NCBI GenBank assembly: GCA_026874595.1
Contig: CM049313.1
Span: 61,426,659-61,490,658 of the forward strand
Direction of reading: 5' to 3'
Length of the DNA stretch: 64,000 bases
From: Sipunculus nudus
Taxonomy: Eukaryota; Annelida; Sipuncula; Golfingiida; Sipunculidae
Below are positions 13,401-25,324 of the stretch, piece after piece. The notes under the pieces were generated by a model. That model was given only the letters and a program-made list of their open reading frames with translations, ran no database searches and was not told the origin of the DNA. Positions within the stretch are counted from its first letter, which is position 1, and each line of letters starts with the position of its first letter. The translations under genes were made by a program, and so were the position numbers.

Positions 13401-16400
13401 CATCCAACTGCATTCACTTTAACTGTTCTTGAGATAATATGATCAAAAGGAATAAAAAGATGGTTGCTTGGTGGCCATATTGGACTTCTGACAAGTCTGA
13501 AATCAGACAACAAACATTCTCTAAATCGGACCAAACATTAAAGAAAAATTACTGAAACTGCACTGAAGAAAGAATTTCTAAGGTGGCTAACTGGCAGACA
13601 TAATGGATTTCTAACAAGTATGACATTTTATATCCCACATTCTCCAATAAGAGACCGAACTTGGGGCAAATTATCCAGTAATGAATGCCCAAAATATTTC
13701 AAAAGGCATGTCCAGGCCCTCATATCAGATTTATAGATATGCAATTGTAAAAAGTTTAAGTCCAATATTTTTTTATTATCACTCTGCTTTTCAATGGGGT
13801 CAGCAGGGTAGGTAAACTGCCAAACCTGGAAGAAAAGAAATGCAGAAATCATGACTAAGAGTCTTGAAATAAAACAAAAAGCCATCCTAAATCAAGGTAC
13901 ACATCCACATATTATGAGAACAAACATTGCTTTTATATTTGGTGATATATATTAAAATATTCAGATATCTAGGAAACTAAGTTTATTGCTAGGATTCCAT
14001 AAAATAAACTGCAAAATGTTCCCATCATCTTATAAATCAGTAGCTAAACCTTAATACTATACTCTCATAGTCTTAATGCCTGGCTGAAGCATTCTGACAA
14101 CAGTGTTTTTGTTATGAAGTAACGAGGTACTTATCACTGAGCCATATCACTTAATAGGCTGATACAAAAAGGAGTCATATGTCACCAGTGTCACTCACAA
14201 TTACAGCCACACAGGGAGATGTACCAGCTGGAGTGGGATGGTTATATATACAAGAAAAATAGAGATGGTCTATAAAATAAGTAATTGTGGACATCCCTGA
14301 CCTATGACCTTGGACTTTTGCCCATATATCAACTGGATTCCTTCTAAATGATGGGTAACTACTAACCACTTAAATCTGGTGTAATTACTTGGCAACCAAT
14401 GGGTGAATAACTTTGACCTGCAACCTTTAACCTGCTGACCAGCTGACCCCAAATTCAATTAGTTATTTATTCAAGCAAAAAGACCCATAAATATGAAGTT
14501 TGAGTCAAACTGAGTGATGCACAGATGTGGCATATGTGAAAGACTGAAGGTTTGGGTTGAACAGTTACACTTGAAATATGCTCACAAGCATTTAGAACAA
14601 TTAAATATTGTGACCTTGACCTTTGACTTTTTGACCTCAACATCAATAGGCTTCTTCCCTTATTGGTAGGTAAGCCATATATGACAGATGGAAGGTACAG
14701 ATTGAAAAGTTTGCCTGAAAATGACTCCACGCAAGAAGTGGGTGCTGTGAAATTGACCTTTGACCTCAAAATCAACAGGTCTTTTCCCCTGTTGGCAGAG
14801 AAGCGATATCAGTGCTGGAAGGTTTGGAATGAAAATTCTAGCTTGAAATGTGTCCACAACCTTTTCAAAGAAGTGGATCCTGTGACCCTGACCTTTGACC
14901 TTGTGACCTCAAAATCTGTAGGATTCTTCTCCAACTTAGTAGGTGAGCTATATGTGAAAGATCAAAGAATTGGGATGAAAGGGTTGGCTTAAAATGCATC
15001 CACAGGCTTTTCAAAGAAGAGGCTCCTGTGACCTTGACCTTTGACCTTTTGACCTAAAAAAATTATGGTTCTTCCCCTGTTGGTAGGTGAGCTGTATGTG
15101 AAAGATGGAAGGTTTGGGATGAAAATTTTGTCTCAAAGAGTTATTTCTGGGGGGTGCAAACACACCCCATAACTTCGAGAATATAGGTCGCAGTGACCTA
15201 ATTTCGGGTTTGCAAGGAGATCTTTTTATTACCTCTAAGACTGCATAGGGTTCATGGCCCTAGCCCCTACGGTTACGATTTGTGCCCTGCTAATGGACGG
15301 ACGGACAGAAAGACACGGACAAAGACCCATCGCTATAGCCCAGCATGACTGAAAGTCAGCTGAGCTAAAAAACCCCGAACAAATACAGGTGGTGCCACCA
15401 GTCTGCAGAAACTGATGAAACACTCCATAATCAATATCCATGCAAAGAATCATGGTGATCGCTGCATTAGTTGTTCAGATACTTCAGCTTTTGTAACAAT
15501 TTTTCCATTATTCTGAGCTGTATTTTGGAGTGCCATGGCTCAAAGGATATGGGTAACAGAGACCTAATTTAAGGTTTCCATGGAGACTTTTCATGGATCT
15601 CCCTGTGTATCAAGAATGAAGATTCTAGGTCCAGTCGTTACGATTTGTACCCTGTTGACAGATAACTTCATCCTTTAAGGTCTCAAAAATAGAGAAAAAT
15701 AATTGTAAAAATTCGAAAAAATACAGGTGGCGCCATCAGTCTATAGGAACTGATGGAACACCTCTTGATCAATATGTATGCCAAAAATCATGACCATCAG
15801 TGTTGTAGTCATTTAGATGTTGCAATTTGTTTTTATCAAATTTTCCATTATTCTGGGGGATAACTGGGAGCCCAACAGCTCGAAGGATATGGGTAACAGA
15901 GACCTTATTTCAGGTTTCCATAGAGACTTTTCACAGGTCTCTCACTGTGTGAGTAATGAAGATTCTAGGTCCAGTCTTTACAATTTGTGCCCTGTTGACA
16001 GATGTTCACAGTTTTAAAGGTCTCAAAAATAAAAAAAACAATTCGTAAAAAATCTAAAAATACGTGGTGCAACCAGTCTGCAGACACTGATGAAACATCT
16101 CATGTTCAATATGTATGCAAAAAATAATGACCATCAGTGATGTAGTTAATGAGATATTGAAGTTTTTGTATGAAATTTTTGACTATTCTGGGGGGTTACT
16201 TTGGGCCCAATAGCTCTAAGGATATGGGTAACAGAGACCTAATTTCTGGTTTCCATGGAGACTTATCATAGGTCTCTCAGTGTGTCAAGAATTAAGATTC
16301 TAGGTCCAGTCTTTACGATTTGTGCCCTGTTAACAGATGTTCACATTTTTATAGGTCTCAAAAATAGAGAAAAACAAGGGACCCATGGGTCACTATGCTC

Positions 16401-19400
16401 AGCTGAAGTTGACCTTGAAGGTAAAAATCTAAAAAAAATATCAAATGGAGATAAAGTGTAAGAGGAAGAGGTAATAAAGGCCATGGTTGGTTTATATGAT
16501 TGGTTTGTATTGGTGAGCAAGAAATTGTTGCAAATAATATTTTGTGACCTGACCATGTGTTTCCTAATGTTGAAACAGAAGCATGTGAGCAGTTTGTGAA
16601 CAAATGATCTGTAATATTACCATGATCATTAGTTGGCTTTTTGATTAACTGTTGACATTTCAGTAGTTTACACATTTGTTCAATTGAATCTATTAACTGT
16701 ATAATATATATTATTAAATATAAATGTATTTTTTTTATGAAATGTATACAGTTGAAATATAGCTAATTAACAACATAAAACAGGGCAAACAAAGCCTGAT
16801 CTCAAATTCTGCTGAGGCAGGAAAATAATCAACAAATGTTTGTATTAAATCCTCATTTTTTTATTACATCAATTTTTTTTATTATAAGTTTATATTTCTA
16901 TACATTTCCAATATAACATATATATCTGAATATTAAAGTTGATTAATAATTCCCAATTGCATCATCATAAATCTCAATCTTGTCAGATAACACCACATCA
17001 TGCATACAAGTGTTTATTTATTTTTTACCACAAAAATATATCTTTTAAATCTGCAAAACAATAAATATCTTAAAATAACACTTGATTTAGATTTCACAAT
17101 TTTTAATTGTGTCGTTATTTATCCATAATGTGCTTCATATTTTATAAATTAAAGCATACTGATAGGTTCAATTATATTTGTTAAAATCATTTAAAAGAAA
17201 ACTGATTTCTTTAAAAATGCTTCATTACACAACATTGCATCTTCTGGATTACACCTTGAATTACCTTTTCAAGGAAAGTTTTTGCATATCGGAGCGGAAA
17301 CAGCATTACAATTAAGAAGATACAGTGAAAACAATAACAACTAGAATACGGGTAGTCGACAAGTGACTACGTGTATCCGCCTAAATCAGAGTGGAACGGG
17401 TGAAGTGAGGCATGGATTGAGTGGCAAGGGAAAATTGAGTGTTGCATATTAGCATGGATGTCTGCAGCCAAATTGTGTATGTAGGTTGCCCCCCCCCCCA
17501 CCACAAAATCCAGAAAGCCGTCCAAGTTGTATACATATACAAAATTTAAGGCAGAAAAGTCAAACCACTACATGTATATGAGTGATTTTAGCCTGTGGCA
17601 GACAATCAGATAAAGAGCTATGTGAGAACTATACACATGCAAAACTTTGGCCCAATCGGTCAAACGGTTCCCAAGATATGAGCTTGGATGTCTGCTGCAT
17701 AAACTAGAATGCAGGTGGCGCCACCTGTCATAAAATCAAGAGAGCTGTCGGGGATGTATAAACCTGCAATATTTTAGGCAGATACGTCAAACCACTGCCG
17801 AGATATGAGTGATTTTATCCCATGGCAGACAAACAGACAGGAGCTGTGCAAAAATGGCTGCAGGTGGCTCCACCAGTTTTGCATATGATGAAGAGCTATG
17901 TGAGATCTATACACATGCAAAATTTTGGCCCAATCGGTCAAACGGATCCCGAGATATGAGCTTGGATGTCTGCAGTGTAAACGTGAATGTAGGTGGTGCC
18001 ACCTGTCATAAAATCAGAAAAGCTATCCAGGATGTTTACGCATGCCGAATTTCAGATGAATTAGTCTAGTCACTGCAGAGATATGAGTGATTTTAACCCA
18101 AGGCAGACGAACAGATGGACACTGTGCAAACATGGTTGCAGGTGGCGCCACCATTTTTTGTGTATGTTATAAAGCTCTCCAAGGGCTATAATTGTGCAAA
18201 AAAATTTTCCTGATCGGTCAATCGGTTCTCGAGATATGAGCTTGGATGGCTGCAGCGTAAAGGTGAATGTAGGTGGCACCACCTGTCATAAAATCAGAAA
18301 AGCTATCCAGGATGTGTACGCATGCCGAATTTCAGGTGAATTAGTCAAGTCACTGCAGAGATATGAGTGATTTTAACCCAAGGCAGACGAACAGATGGAC
18401 ACTGTGCAAACATGGTTGCAGGTGGTGCCACCATTTTTTGTGTATGTTATAAAGCTCTCCAAGGGCTACATTTGTGCAAAAAAATTTTCCTGATCGGTCA
18501 AACGGTAACCAAGATATGAGCTTGGATGTCTGCAGCATAAAAGTGAATGTAGGTGGCACCACCTGTCATAAAATCAGAAAAGCTATCCAGGATGTGTACG
18601 CATGCCGAATTTCAGGTGAATTAGTCAAGTCACTGCAGATATACGAGTGATTTTAACCCAAGGCAGACGAACAGATGGACACTGTGCAAACATGGTTGCA
18701 GGTGGCGCCACCGTTTTTTGTGTATGTTATAAAGCTCTCCAAGGGCTACATTTGTGCAAAAAAATTTTCCTGATCGGTCAAATGGTTCCCGAGATATGAG
18801 CTTGGATGTCTGCAGCGTAAACGTGAAAGTAGGTGGTGCCACCTGTCATAAAATCAGAAAATCTGTCCAGGATGTTTACGCATGCCGAATTTCAGGTGAA
18901 TTAGTCTAGTCACTGCAGAGATATGAGTGATTTTAACCCAAGGCATACGAACAGATGGACACTGTGCAAACATGGTTGCAGATGGCGCCACCATTTTTTG
19001 TGTATGTTATAAAGCTCTCCAAGGGCTACATTTGTGCAAAAAAATTTTCCTGATCGGTCAAACGGTTCCCGAGATATGTGGGTTTATATGTGGAAACAGA
19101 CGCACAAATGGACGCAGAGCGCAGAGGAAAGGTCAGAGGTCAAAACAAAATCGGGGCGCAGCAGTTCACATGTGACCCGAACATAATCCCGGGTTTCGTA
19201 AAATTCAGGCCAGCAGTTACGGAGGAGTTCTCCGGACACCTACGCGGCGGCGGCGGCGTGCAGCTGAAAACATAGTATCCGCAAAACTCTGTTTTGGCGG
19301 ATACAATTAGAAAATAATTGATGTGATAAAAAAGTCAGGATTTAATACAAACATTTGAAAATTTTTTGGGTTGGGTTTGTGCGGGGGGGGGGGGGGGGGG

Positions 19401-22400
19401 GGGGGGGATTGGGGTGGTGATATGAGAATAACTGTACACCTGTCACAGCAGGGGATCTCCCCCAGTGACTGTAACAAATCAGAAACCCTGGCATAGCTGA
19501 CTTCCAGTGACCTGGAGTGGGAACCTGCATCTGTAATCAAAGCAAGTGACTACAGAAAAAAAAATTCAATTACTAGCTTAATTTTCAAGCTTTATTTTCA
19601 AATTTCAGATTTAGCCAAACTAAATATTTATATTCACATGCTGTGAAACTTAAATCAATGGTGCTTACAGGAAAAAAACGTGCCATGGTCAAAGTTGGGC
19701 AAAATTTAAGGTACTAATTTTTTTTTTATGCTAATAACTTAAATAATTTACAAAATTCAGATCTAATTTTGGGTAAACAATTGAATCTTAATTAAACATA
19801 GTTATATACTTGGGAAAATAGACTAATTTCAAAATTGTTCATGTTAAGTAAGTAAATATTTTTCCTGATTTTTTTACAAAGTCCATTATGTTTGGGCCAA
19901 TAACATAAAGAATTTATACTAAACAGACTTAATTTCTGGCATGTACATAGGAACTATATAGAGGGATATTTAAGGTAAATATGATAAAAACAGATGAGTG
20001 GTTTTGATATTAGGCAGTCCTGAAGTGTGAAAATAGGTTTTTAATAAAAAATTGGGAGAGGTTTTTCTTTAATTTCTCAAAGGAACGAAGTCACAAAGAC
20101 CCAGTTTTCGGCTTGGTAGGAGATCTTGGGGACATCTAACATTATGCTGAATTTTGGATTCCTAGGTCTTACGGTTTCAAAACGTGCCACATCTATGGAC
20201 GGACAGACGGACGGACAGACAGACAGACGGACGGAGGACGGACAATGGACCACGACTATAGCTCAGATGACTTATAGTCAGCTGAGCTAAAATCAGTAAC
20301 AGATACTGAGATGCTGTGATGCATATGAAAAATTTACAGATGGACAGGCAAGTGGACAGAATGGACCAATACCTTTATTTCACTTTCAAGAGAATAATGC
20401 ATTTAAGTTTATATATAAGCCTATTTTTTAGAATATCCACTTTTTCCATTAATAGTTTTTATCTGATTCATTTTTTTATTTACAAGTTTTATAAATTTGT
20501 AAAAAAAAATTGAAAATATAAGTTAAAATATTAGAATTCTAAGTTGCAATCATTATATATCCAGAGTGTAGCTCATATTGGGTCATATTATGCATACGCA
20601 TATATTTTATTTTTTTTTAAATCACAAATGTTTAAACTGAATTTAAAAGAAAACTAGATATTTCTTGGCACCACAGGTGCCATAGTATCCCCAGACAATC
20701 CCCCCCCCCTTTAAGAATAGGCCCCCAATCTTCAGCAACAATTAATATCAGACCACACTCATAGAAAAGGTCACTCTCATAGAAAAGGTCATGACCCCAA
20801 TTTACAAATAAATCATCCCATAACCCATGTCTATGTATATGCATAATATGAAAGAAATCTGTCCATTAGTTTTTGACTTAAAATGCTCACAGTACTGTTA
20901 AGTGGCAATGATGGGGTATTAAACGGCATGAAAACAAGTAAAAGAATAACAGGTGGTGCCACCTGTTTCAGGTACATGACAATACTATTCAAGATCTTCG
21001 ATCAAGTTGATTTTTGGACCAATCCATGCATCAGTTATTGAGATATTAATGATTTTGTGAATTTTCACCATATATGACAAAATTCAAGGTCAAGGCCACT
21101 CTTATTGGAAAGGTCATGACTTATATATACATCATCCCATAACCCATATCTATGTATATGCATGATATAAAAGAAATCTGTCCATCAGTTTTGACTTGTA
21201 ATGCTCACAGTACTGTCTAGTAGCAATTCTGGGGTATTAAACGGCACGAAAACAAGTAAAGAATAATAGGTGGCGCCACCTGTTTCCGGTACATGACATT
21301 ACTATCCAAGATCTTCCATCAAGTTGATTTTTGGACCAATCCATGCATCCCTTATTGAGATATTAATGATTTTGTGTGATTTTCACCATATTTGGCAATA
21401 TTCAAGGTCAAGGCCACTATCATAGGAAAGGTCATGACCCCAATTTGAATAAACATCATCCCATAACCCATATCTATGTACATGCATGATATAAAAGAAA
21501 TCTGTCCATTAGTTTTTGACTTATAATGCTCACAGTACTGTCAAGTAGCAATTCTGGGGTATTAAACGGCACGAAAACAAGTAAAGAATAATAGGTGGCG
21601 CCACCAGTTTCTGGAATATGACAACCCTATCCATGATCTTCCATCAACTTGATTTTAGGATCAATCCATGCAAGATTTCTTGAGATATTTAAGAATTTGT
21701 GTGATTTTCCCCAAAATTGGATCTATTCAAGGTCAAGGACACTCTCCTAGTCAAGGTCATGACCTCATTTTAAATAGGCTTTGTCCTCTCACCCATATCT
21801 ATACATATACCAAGATTGGTTAAGACCCCTGAAATATTTTTTGAGTTATCACGCCAACAAGATTTATATGCAGCGGCAGCGGCGGGACCGGTATGAAAAC
21901 ATAGTATCCCCCCCCGACTTTGTCTGGGGATACAATAATGCCACAACATGGCATCTACAAGATTATTCCTTGAATCACTATTAAAAAGTTTTGCACATTG
22001 GAGTTTTCAGTACATGCTAATTTTATTCACTGAATTGAAATAATAGATTCAGTAAATTTGATAAAATAAAAACATCTTTACAAATAAAGTATACACACTG
22101 TTGGTTGAATGAGGGACAAACAATATCATTGTGCTAATTACTATCTCAGCTATAATTTATTACTGGAATTAATAGTCAATTTCACCCCTGTTGAAGTTTT
22201 TACTTTTCTAAAGTAAGGAATTACTTATTTGATGAACATCCACACTTTCATACCAATACACCACTTTGTGGACACAATTCAATGTGCTCTTTAATCATTG
22301 TAACCCTGGTGGTACAATACAAAATCTAAAATGTAGCATAGCCAAGAATAAAATAAAATACAGAAAATTATAACATTCATCTAGTTGATGCACCATCGGG

Positions 22401-25132
22401 GGGGGGGGGGGGGGGGGGGGGTGCATGACAGAGGGGAAGCTTGCTAGTAGTGGCCTAGCTGAGCCAAGGCAAGCTTCCTGTGGTCAGTTACATAATGCAA
22501 GTGAAGGCTGTACTATCAGGCGGGCTAGATGTAAACAACACTTGACATGGTGTATGGAAACTTGAATAAAAGTTACTCTTTTCAATCAATTCCTTTTAAA
22601 TTTCAGATTTTAAAAGATTAAACCCTTATGTATATATGTTGTGAAAATTAAATCAACAGTGCTTACAGGGAAAAAATGTGCCATTGCCAAAGTTGGACAA
22701 AATTTAAGGTATTGATTTTTTATTGATGCTAATAACTTGACAAATTTGCAAAATTCAGATCTAATTTTGGGTAAACAATTGAATCTTGATTAAATAAAGT
22801 TATATTCCTGAAAAAAAGTCTCCAGCTTCAGCAATTCTCGTGTAAAGTGAGTAAATATATTTCCTGATTTTTTTAAAAATTGCATTATATTTGGGCCCAT
22901 AACTTCAAAATAATACCCAATACTGACCTAATTTTTGGTATGTTCATAGAAAATGTATGGATAAAATGAATACTAAATATGATCAAAAACAGATCAGTGG
23001 TTTTGATTTTAGGCAGCCTTGAAGTGTAACAATGACTTTTTAATGGAAAACAGAGGTTTTTCCTTAATATCTCGAAGGAACGAAGTCCTAATGACCCAAT
23101 TTTCGGTATGGTAGGAGATTTTGGGGACATCTAATGGTATGCCAAGTTTTGGATTCGTGGACTTAACAGTTTTAAAACGTGCCCTGTTAACGGACGGCCA
23201 TACGGCCAGCCGGACCATGGACAAGGGACCACGACTATAGCTCAGATGACTTATAGTCAGCTGAGCTAATGACTACATGCTGAAATTATTTTTAAAATAT
23301 ACTGACTAGATCATCTCTGCACAATATGCTGGATCACAAGTTTTGGGATATAACCAGGATACTGACAGTACTTTGATGTGTGGTATGTATTTACTATGCA
23401 AGCACTGGGACTGCATGAATCCAAGCCAAGAGAAAGAAGTGCTACACTTCCACATTTTGAAGTTTGCATCACAGGTTTGCCAGCCAGAACAAACCCAGTT
23501 CCAATCAGGTCACAAGGTGAAAGCCAACATTTAAGACAAACAAACTGCCCTTTCTCAGCATGCTAAAGAATCCGTTAATACTTGTTATGGTGATCCAAAT
23601 AACCTAAATAACTTCTAGGTTGTTCCTAAGGTGTTACTATACATAAGGTAAAATAACAAGAGCACCGCAAACGTGCATAATACACCCGTTTTATGTCTTG
23701 TAACCTCTGACCTCATTAAATATGTGTGTAATCTGCTGAATAATTTAATTAAGATTAGAAACTTTATTGGTAAATATGTATAATGAGTTTCATGAAGATC
23801 CATAGGATTCTTGATAAGTCACAATGGTGCCTCAAATGTGTGGTGACCCTGATAAAAGAGAAATCAACAGCAGCAAAGCATGTAACCTAATCGTGAGGTA
23901 AAATAAGGATTGCAAGGTGAGATAGAAGCAGGGGGTACTCACTTGAGTTATTCCTTTTGCGCTGCCTCTCCTGCTCAGGTCGTGGAGCAGTGAAATTTGG
24001 TGAGCTTACTCTTCCCTGGGATTGAACAAAGCCGTTAGTGTCTGGTTTGAAGCGTACACAATTATTCACTTTACCATCTGGAGTGTTCTTTACACCTTTG
24101 GTGGGGGAACCACCCCTGTTTCTCCTTGGAGACAGGCTTCGGGATGTTCGCATTTGGTGTGTTGACAGCAGGCACCCATCTTCTGGCATGTCAACTAGTG
24201 ACTTGCGGATGGTAGCCACGGTAGCTTCTGTAGACAGGTTCCCCTGACTGTCTTTGTTCATGATTGTCTGGTTTTCATGTAAGGGTGCCATTATGTGTTT
24301 TGCTTCTGTTGGTGACTTCAGAATGGAAAGGTTTTGGATATCTGATGCACTGAAATAGGTAAGAACAAAGTCATGAAAATATATCCAATGGTTATGGACA
24401 GAGCAAAACACTTTCTCATAAAAAAATTATGTCAGATATTTTGTTGGGGTTTCAAATACAAAATGGGGTCACTCCCTGGAAAATAGGTGAAACCTCTTAT
24501 TCACTTGCAAAATTGGGAAACCACAACATAAATGAACAAAAAATTCTTGCATAAATAAACCATAACAAACCTAAAACACTAAAGGTAGTAGAACATAAAT
24601 ATACAATGTCATGGTCATATATGCCATAAAAGTATTTAAATTAGGTCTCTAGACATTAATACAAAGTTGAAATACATTTCAATTAAAATTTCTGTTTCAC
24701 AAATATTGACATGTTACAATATTTTCACCAGTTAATCAAATTATTTTTCAATTATATCTAGTTTATTGCTTAGTAAATGAACTTAAATCAACATCTTTAA
24801 CTTAACTGAAATAATTCAGAGCCTGCAAAAACAATACTAGCAGGGTGGGACCAAAAAGCCTCAATCTTGATGTGAAATGCTTAAAATACTTAGTTTCATG
24901 CCATTAATGCCTCTATTCAATCTTTTCCCTTAATTTACATGCTCAGTTAAAAGAGTATTTCAACTCACTTGAGTGTGATCTTTGGTACTTTGGATGGTAT
25001 TCCATTACGGAAAGCTTTACTTATTGACAGAGTCTGTTCTTGCAGGTTAACTGCTGATACTTGTCCCTGGTAGGTCCCAAGAACATCACCACAGTCCACT
25101 GACACGATACAGCCGAGCCACGATTCTGACAT
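7147..25132 (-). CDS. EDC3: EDC3, enhancer of mRNA-decapping protein 3 (6 coding exons)
   Basis: Coding exons, in transcript order: 25132-24969, 24349-23943, 11509-11186, 10839-10686, 8926-8709 and 7478-7147. They sum to 1599 nt, or 532 residues plus a TAG stop; human EDC3 has 508. All introns are GT-AG and all phases agree. An N-terminal LSm-like domain begins MSESWLGCIVSVDCGDVLG. A basic Ser/Pro linker follows, then the FDF motif near residue 232 (EFDFEKNLALFDK), then a YjeF_N-type domain from about residue 300 (DSGLLVPTISYE, LCGPHMAGAQ) to the C-terminus SPFGHKFVIPLHAKR. The family is known to scaffold the DCP1/DCP2 decapping complex and the helicase DDX6 in P-bodies. The start is the ATG five bases after an acceptor, in a good context (TCACCATG). 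Assignment rests on block-by-block recall of the human protein. The gene appears intact. Confidence 0.95.
8094..8677. mobile_element. TIR element R, copy 1 (584 bp, non-autonomous)
   Basis: Aligns over its length with a second copy split at 50422-50693 and 56590-56897. The ends are inverted: GACCTAACCA at the left and TGGTTTAGTC at the right (GACCTATCCA and TGGATAGGTC in copy 2). No transposase. It lies in the EDC3 intron between the last two coding exons. Superfamily not assigned. Confidence 0.65.
8709..8926 (-). CDS. EDC3: EDC3 fifth coding exon (YjeF_N core)
   Basis: Acceptor gtttcag at 8927, 218 nt. It encodes LNPANAHQKPTVAVLCGPHM through YTEGSRISQVK. I chose the donor gtcagt at 8708 because it keeps phase and gives QVKDLPQTPVD across the junction, matching human SLKDLPTSPVD. 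The nearby upstream GTCAAA would break the frame. Confidence 0.9.
9140..10503. mobile_element. Mariner-like MITE split by a V element
   Basis: Left end TACAGTGAAACTTC and right end AGGTTTACTGTA are inverted, with terminal TA. This is the pattern of Tc1/mariner-derived MITEs (TA target). The copy is opened by family V copy 1 at 9244-10422. Confidence 0.6.
9244..10422 (+). mobile_element. Family V element, copy 1
   Basis: Begins CTAGAATACGGGTAG with a 5' hairpin (weaker here than in copies 2 and 3) and ends with a stem GTATCCGC...GCGGATAC followed by AA. Core of about 140-bp half-units, each starting near the GGTGGCGCCACC palindrome. No coding capacity. The hairpin at each end and absence of a clear target duplication suggest rolling-circle (Helentron/HINE-like) ancestry; that is inference. 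Confidence 0.7.
10686..10839 (-). CDS. EDC3: EDC3 fourth coding exon (start of YjeF_N domain)
   Basis: Acceptor ttgtag at 10840, donor gtaata at 10685, 154 nt. It reads DSGLLVPTISYETRCELF to MQLLGGSHR, matching the human DSGLVVPSISYE and LLGGPNR blocks. It was found by extending the frame across both splice sites. Confidence 0.92.
11186..11509 (-). CDS. EDC3: EDC3 third coding exon (FDF motif)
   Basis: Acceptor ttttcag at 11510, donor gtatga at 11185, 324 nt. It carries the FDF motif (GEFDFEKNLALFDKQAVF), which in the family binds the DEAD-box helicase DDX6, and the conserved KYKHDENVL block (RYRHDENIL in human). The intron before it is 12,433 bp and filled with repeats. Confidence 0.93.
11930..12065. 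repeat. AAGTACTTGAGTAC-type repeat cluster
   Basis: CAAGTAC, GTACTTG and AGTACTCAAG words recur in both orientations within about 135 bp. This resembles the subterminal repeats of hAT-type elements, but no ends could be placed. Confidence 0.35.
12249..12440 (+). mobile_element. Family Z-type 5' end (fragment)
   Basis: Starts ACAAGGGACCCATGGGTCAC, then GCTCAGCTGAAG, as in the Z copy at 16374. It is cut off after about 190 bp where family X begins. Confidence 0.5.
12954..15369 (+). mobile_element. Family Y element, complete
   Basis: 5' module ACAAGTGACCCATGGGTCAT; core with about 118-bp units at 14300-15130 (GACCTTTGACCT, GGTAGGTGAGC words); shared 3' module at 15170-15290; GGACGG/GACAG microsatellite; terminal GTCAGCTGAGCTA at 15356-15367. 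No transposase. It lies in an A-rich linker between two X units. Confidence 0.7.
14300..15130 (+). repeat. 118-bp tandem units inside family Y
   Basis: At least five imperfect units marked by TGACCTTTGACCT, then CTTCCCCTGTTGGTAGG, then a GATGGAAGGTTTGG word. They carry no protein signal. Confidence 0.65.
17341..19306 (+). mobile_element. Family V element, copy 2 (expanded array)
   Basis: Begins CTAGAATACGGGTAGTCGAC with a 5' hairpin GTAGTCG...CGACTAC. Ends with the GTATCCGC/GCGGATAC hairpin. It contains four copies of a 280-bp unit with exact spacing (palindromes at 18141, 18421, 18701 and 18981) and very high similarity, so the expansion is recent. Each 280-bp unit is two diverged 140-bp halves. 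Confidence 0.75.
18141..19060 (+). repeat. 280-bp tandem repeat in family V
   Basis: Unit period is 280 bp over three full steps; differences between units are a few scattered bases. The same 70-codon minus-strand frame recurs in each unit, but it is non-coding by every other sign. Confidence 0.8.
19383..19407. repeat. Poly-G tract (25 bp)
   Basis: 25 uninterrupted G on the plus strand inside family Z. A second tract of 24 G lies at 22398-22421 in the next Z copy, at a comparable but not identical place. Confidence 0.95.
20654..21935 (+). mobile_element. Family W element
   Basis: Begins CTAGATATTTC with a hairpin TTGGCACC...GGTGCCA. Ends with AACATAGTATCCCC and GGGGATACAA as a hairpin. Three core units about 320 bp apart carry GGTGGYGCCACC at 20952, 21269 and 21594. 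The terminal design copies that of family V with a different core. Non-coding. Confidence 0.7.
22398..22421. repeat. Poly-G tract (24 bp)
   Basis: 24 uninterrupted G on the plus strand. Confidence 0.95.
23943..24349 (-). CDS. EDC3: EDC3 second coding exon (LSm end and linker)
   Basis: Acceptor tttcag at 24350, donor gtgagt at 23942, 407 nt. It encodes the end of the LSm domain (ASDIQNLSILKSP), then a low-complexity linker rich in Ser, Arg and Pro (SRSLSPRRNRGGSPTKG) ending RQRKRNNSS. The linker is the least conserved part of the family, so its exact length is supported by splice phase rather than similarity. Confidence 0.9.
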
Positions 25133-25137
25133 GGTGA
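24969..25137 (-). CDS. EDC3: EDC3 first coding exon (LSm domain)
   Basis: The exon starts after tttccag at 25138 and holds five untranslated bases before the ATG at 25132-25130. It ends before gtgagt at 24968, leaving two bases of a split codon that makes Asn with the next exon. It encodes the first 54 residues of the LSm-like domain. Its 5' edge is repeated several times in the adjacent intron (see findings). Confidence 0.93.
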
Positions 25138-25324
25138 CTGGAAACACAAATAATACAAGAATATCTCAGATGTTAAAAATCACCACAGTCCACCCGCACG
25201 ATGCAACTGAATCACGATTCTGATATGGTGACTGGAAAAACAATTATTATACAAGAACATCACTACAGTCTACTAAGAAGAAACAGCTGAGCCATAATTC
25301 TGACATGGTGACTGGAAATACAAA

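Larger units (their letters stand above)
12441..16373 (+). mobile_element. Family X element, copy 1, split by a Y element
   Basis: Starts ACAAGTGACCCATGGGTCAT and GCTCAGCTGAC. It carries about four tandem units of roughly 340 bp (GGTGG palindrome variants near 12633, 15389, 15730 and 16062). A complete Y element occupies 12954-15369. No 3' hairpin of its own is visible before the next element begins at 16374. Confidence 0.65.
16374..20290 (+). mobile_element. Family Z element, copy 1, split by a V element
   Basis: 5' module ACAAGGGACCCATGGGTCAC and GCTCAGCTGAAG. 3' region of about 700 bp (19590-20290) matches the ends at 22585-23269 and 61310-62009, finishing TCAGATGACTTATAGTCAGC, TGAGCTA. 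A GGACGGACAGAC microsatellite lies at 20198-20245. Opened by V copy 2 at 17341-19306. Non-coding. Confidence 0.65.
20291..23269 (+). mobile_element. Family Z element, copy 2 (5' end not found), split by W
   Basis: The last 690 bp (22585-23269) align with the ends of Z copies 1 and 3 and close on GACTTATAGTCAGCTGAGC, TAA. No ACAAGGGACC start was found, so the left limit is only a bound. A W element sits at 20654-21935. Confidence 0.5.

Noticed and set aside
18070-18842. Three near-identical 70-codon minus-strand frames MVPPTFTF...
   Set aside because: They recur at exactly the 280-bp period of family V and vary like the repeat, with no start context or domain.
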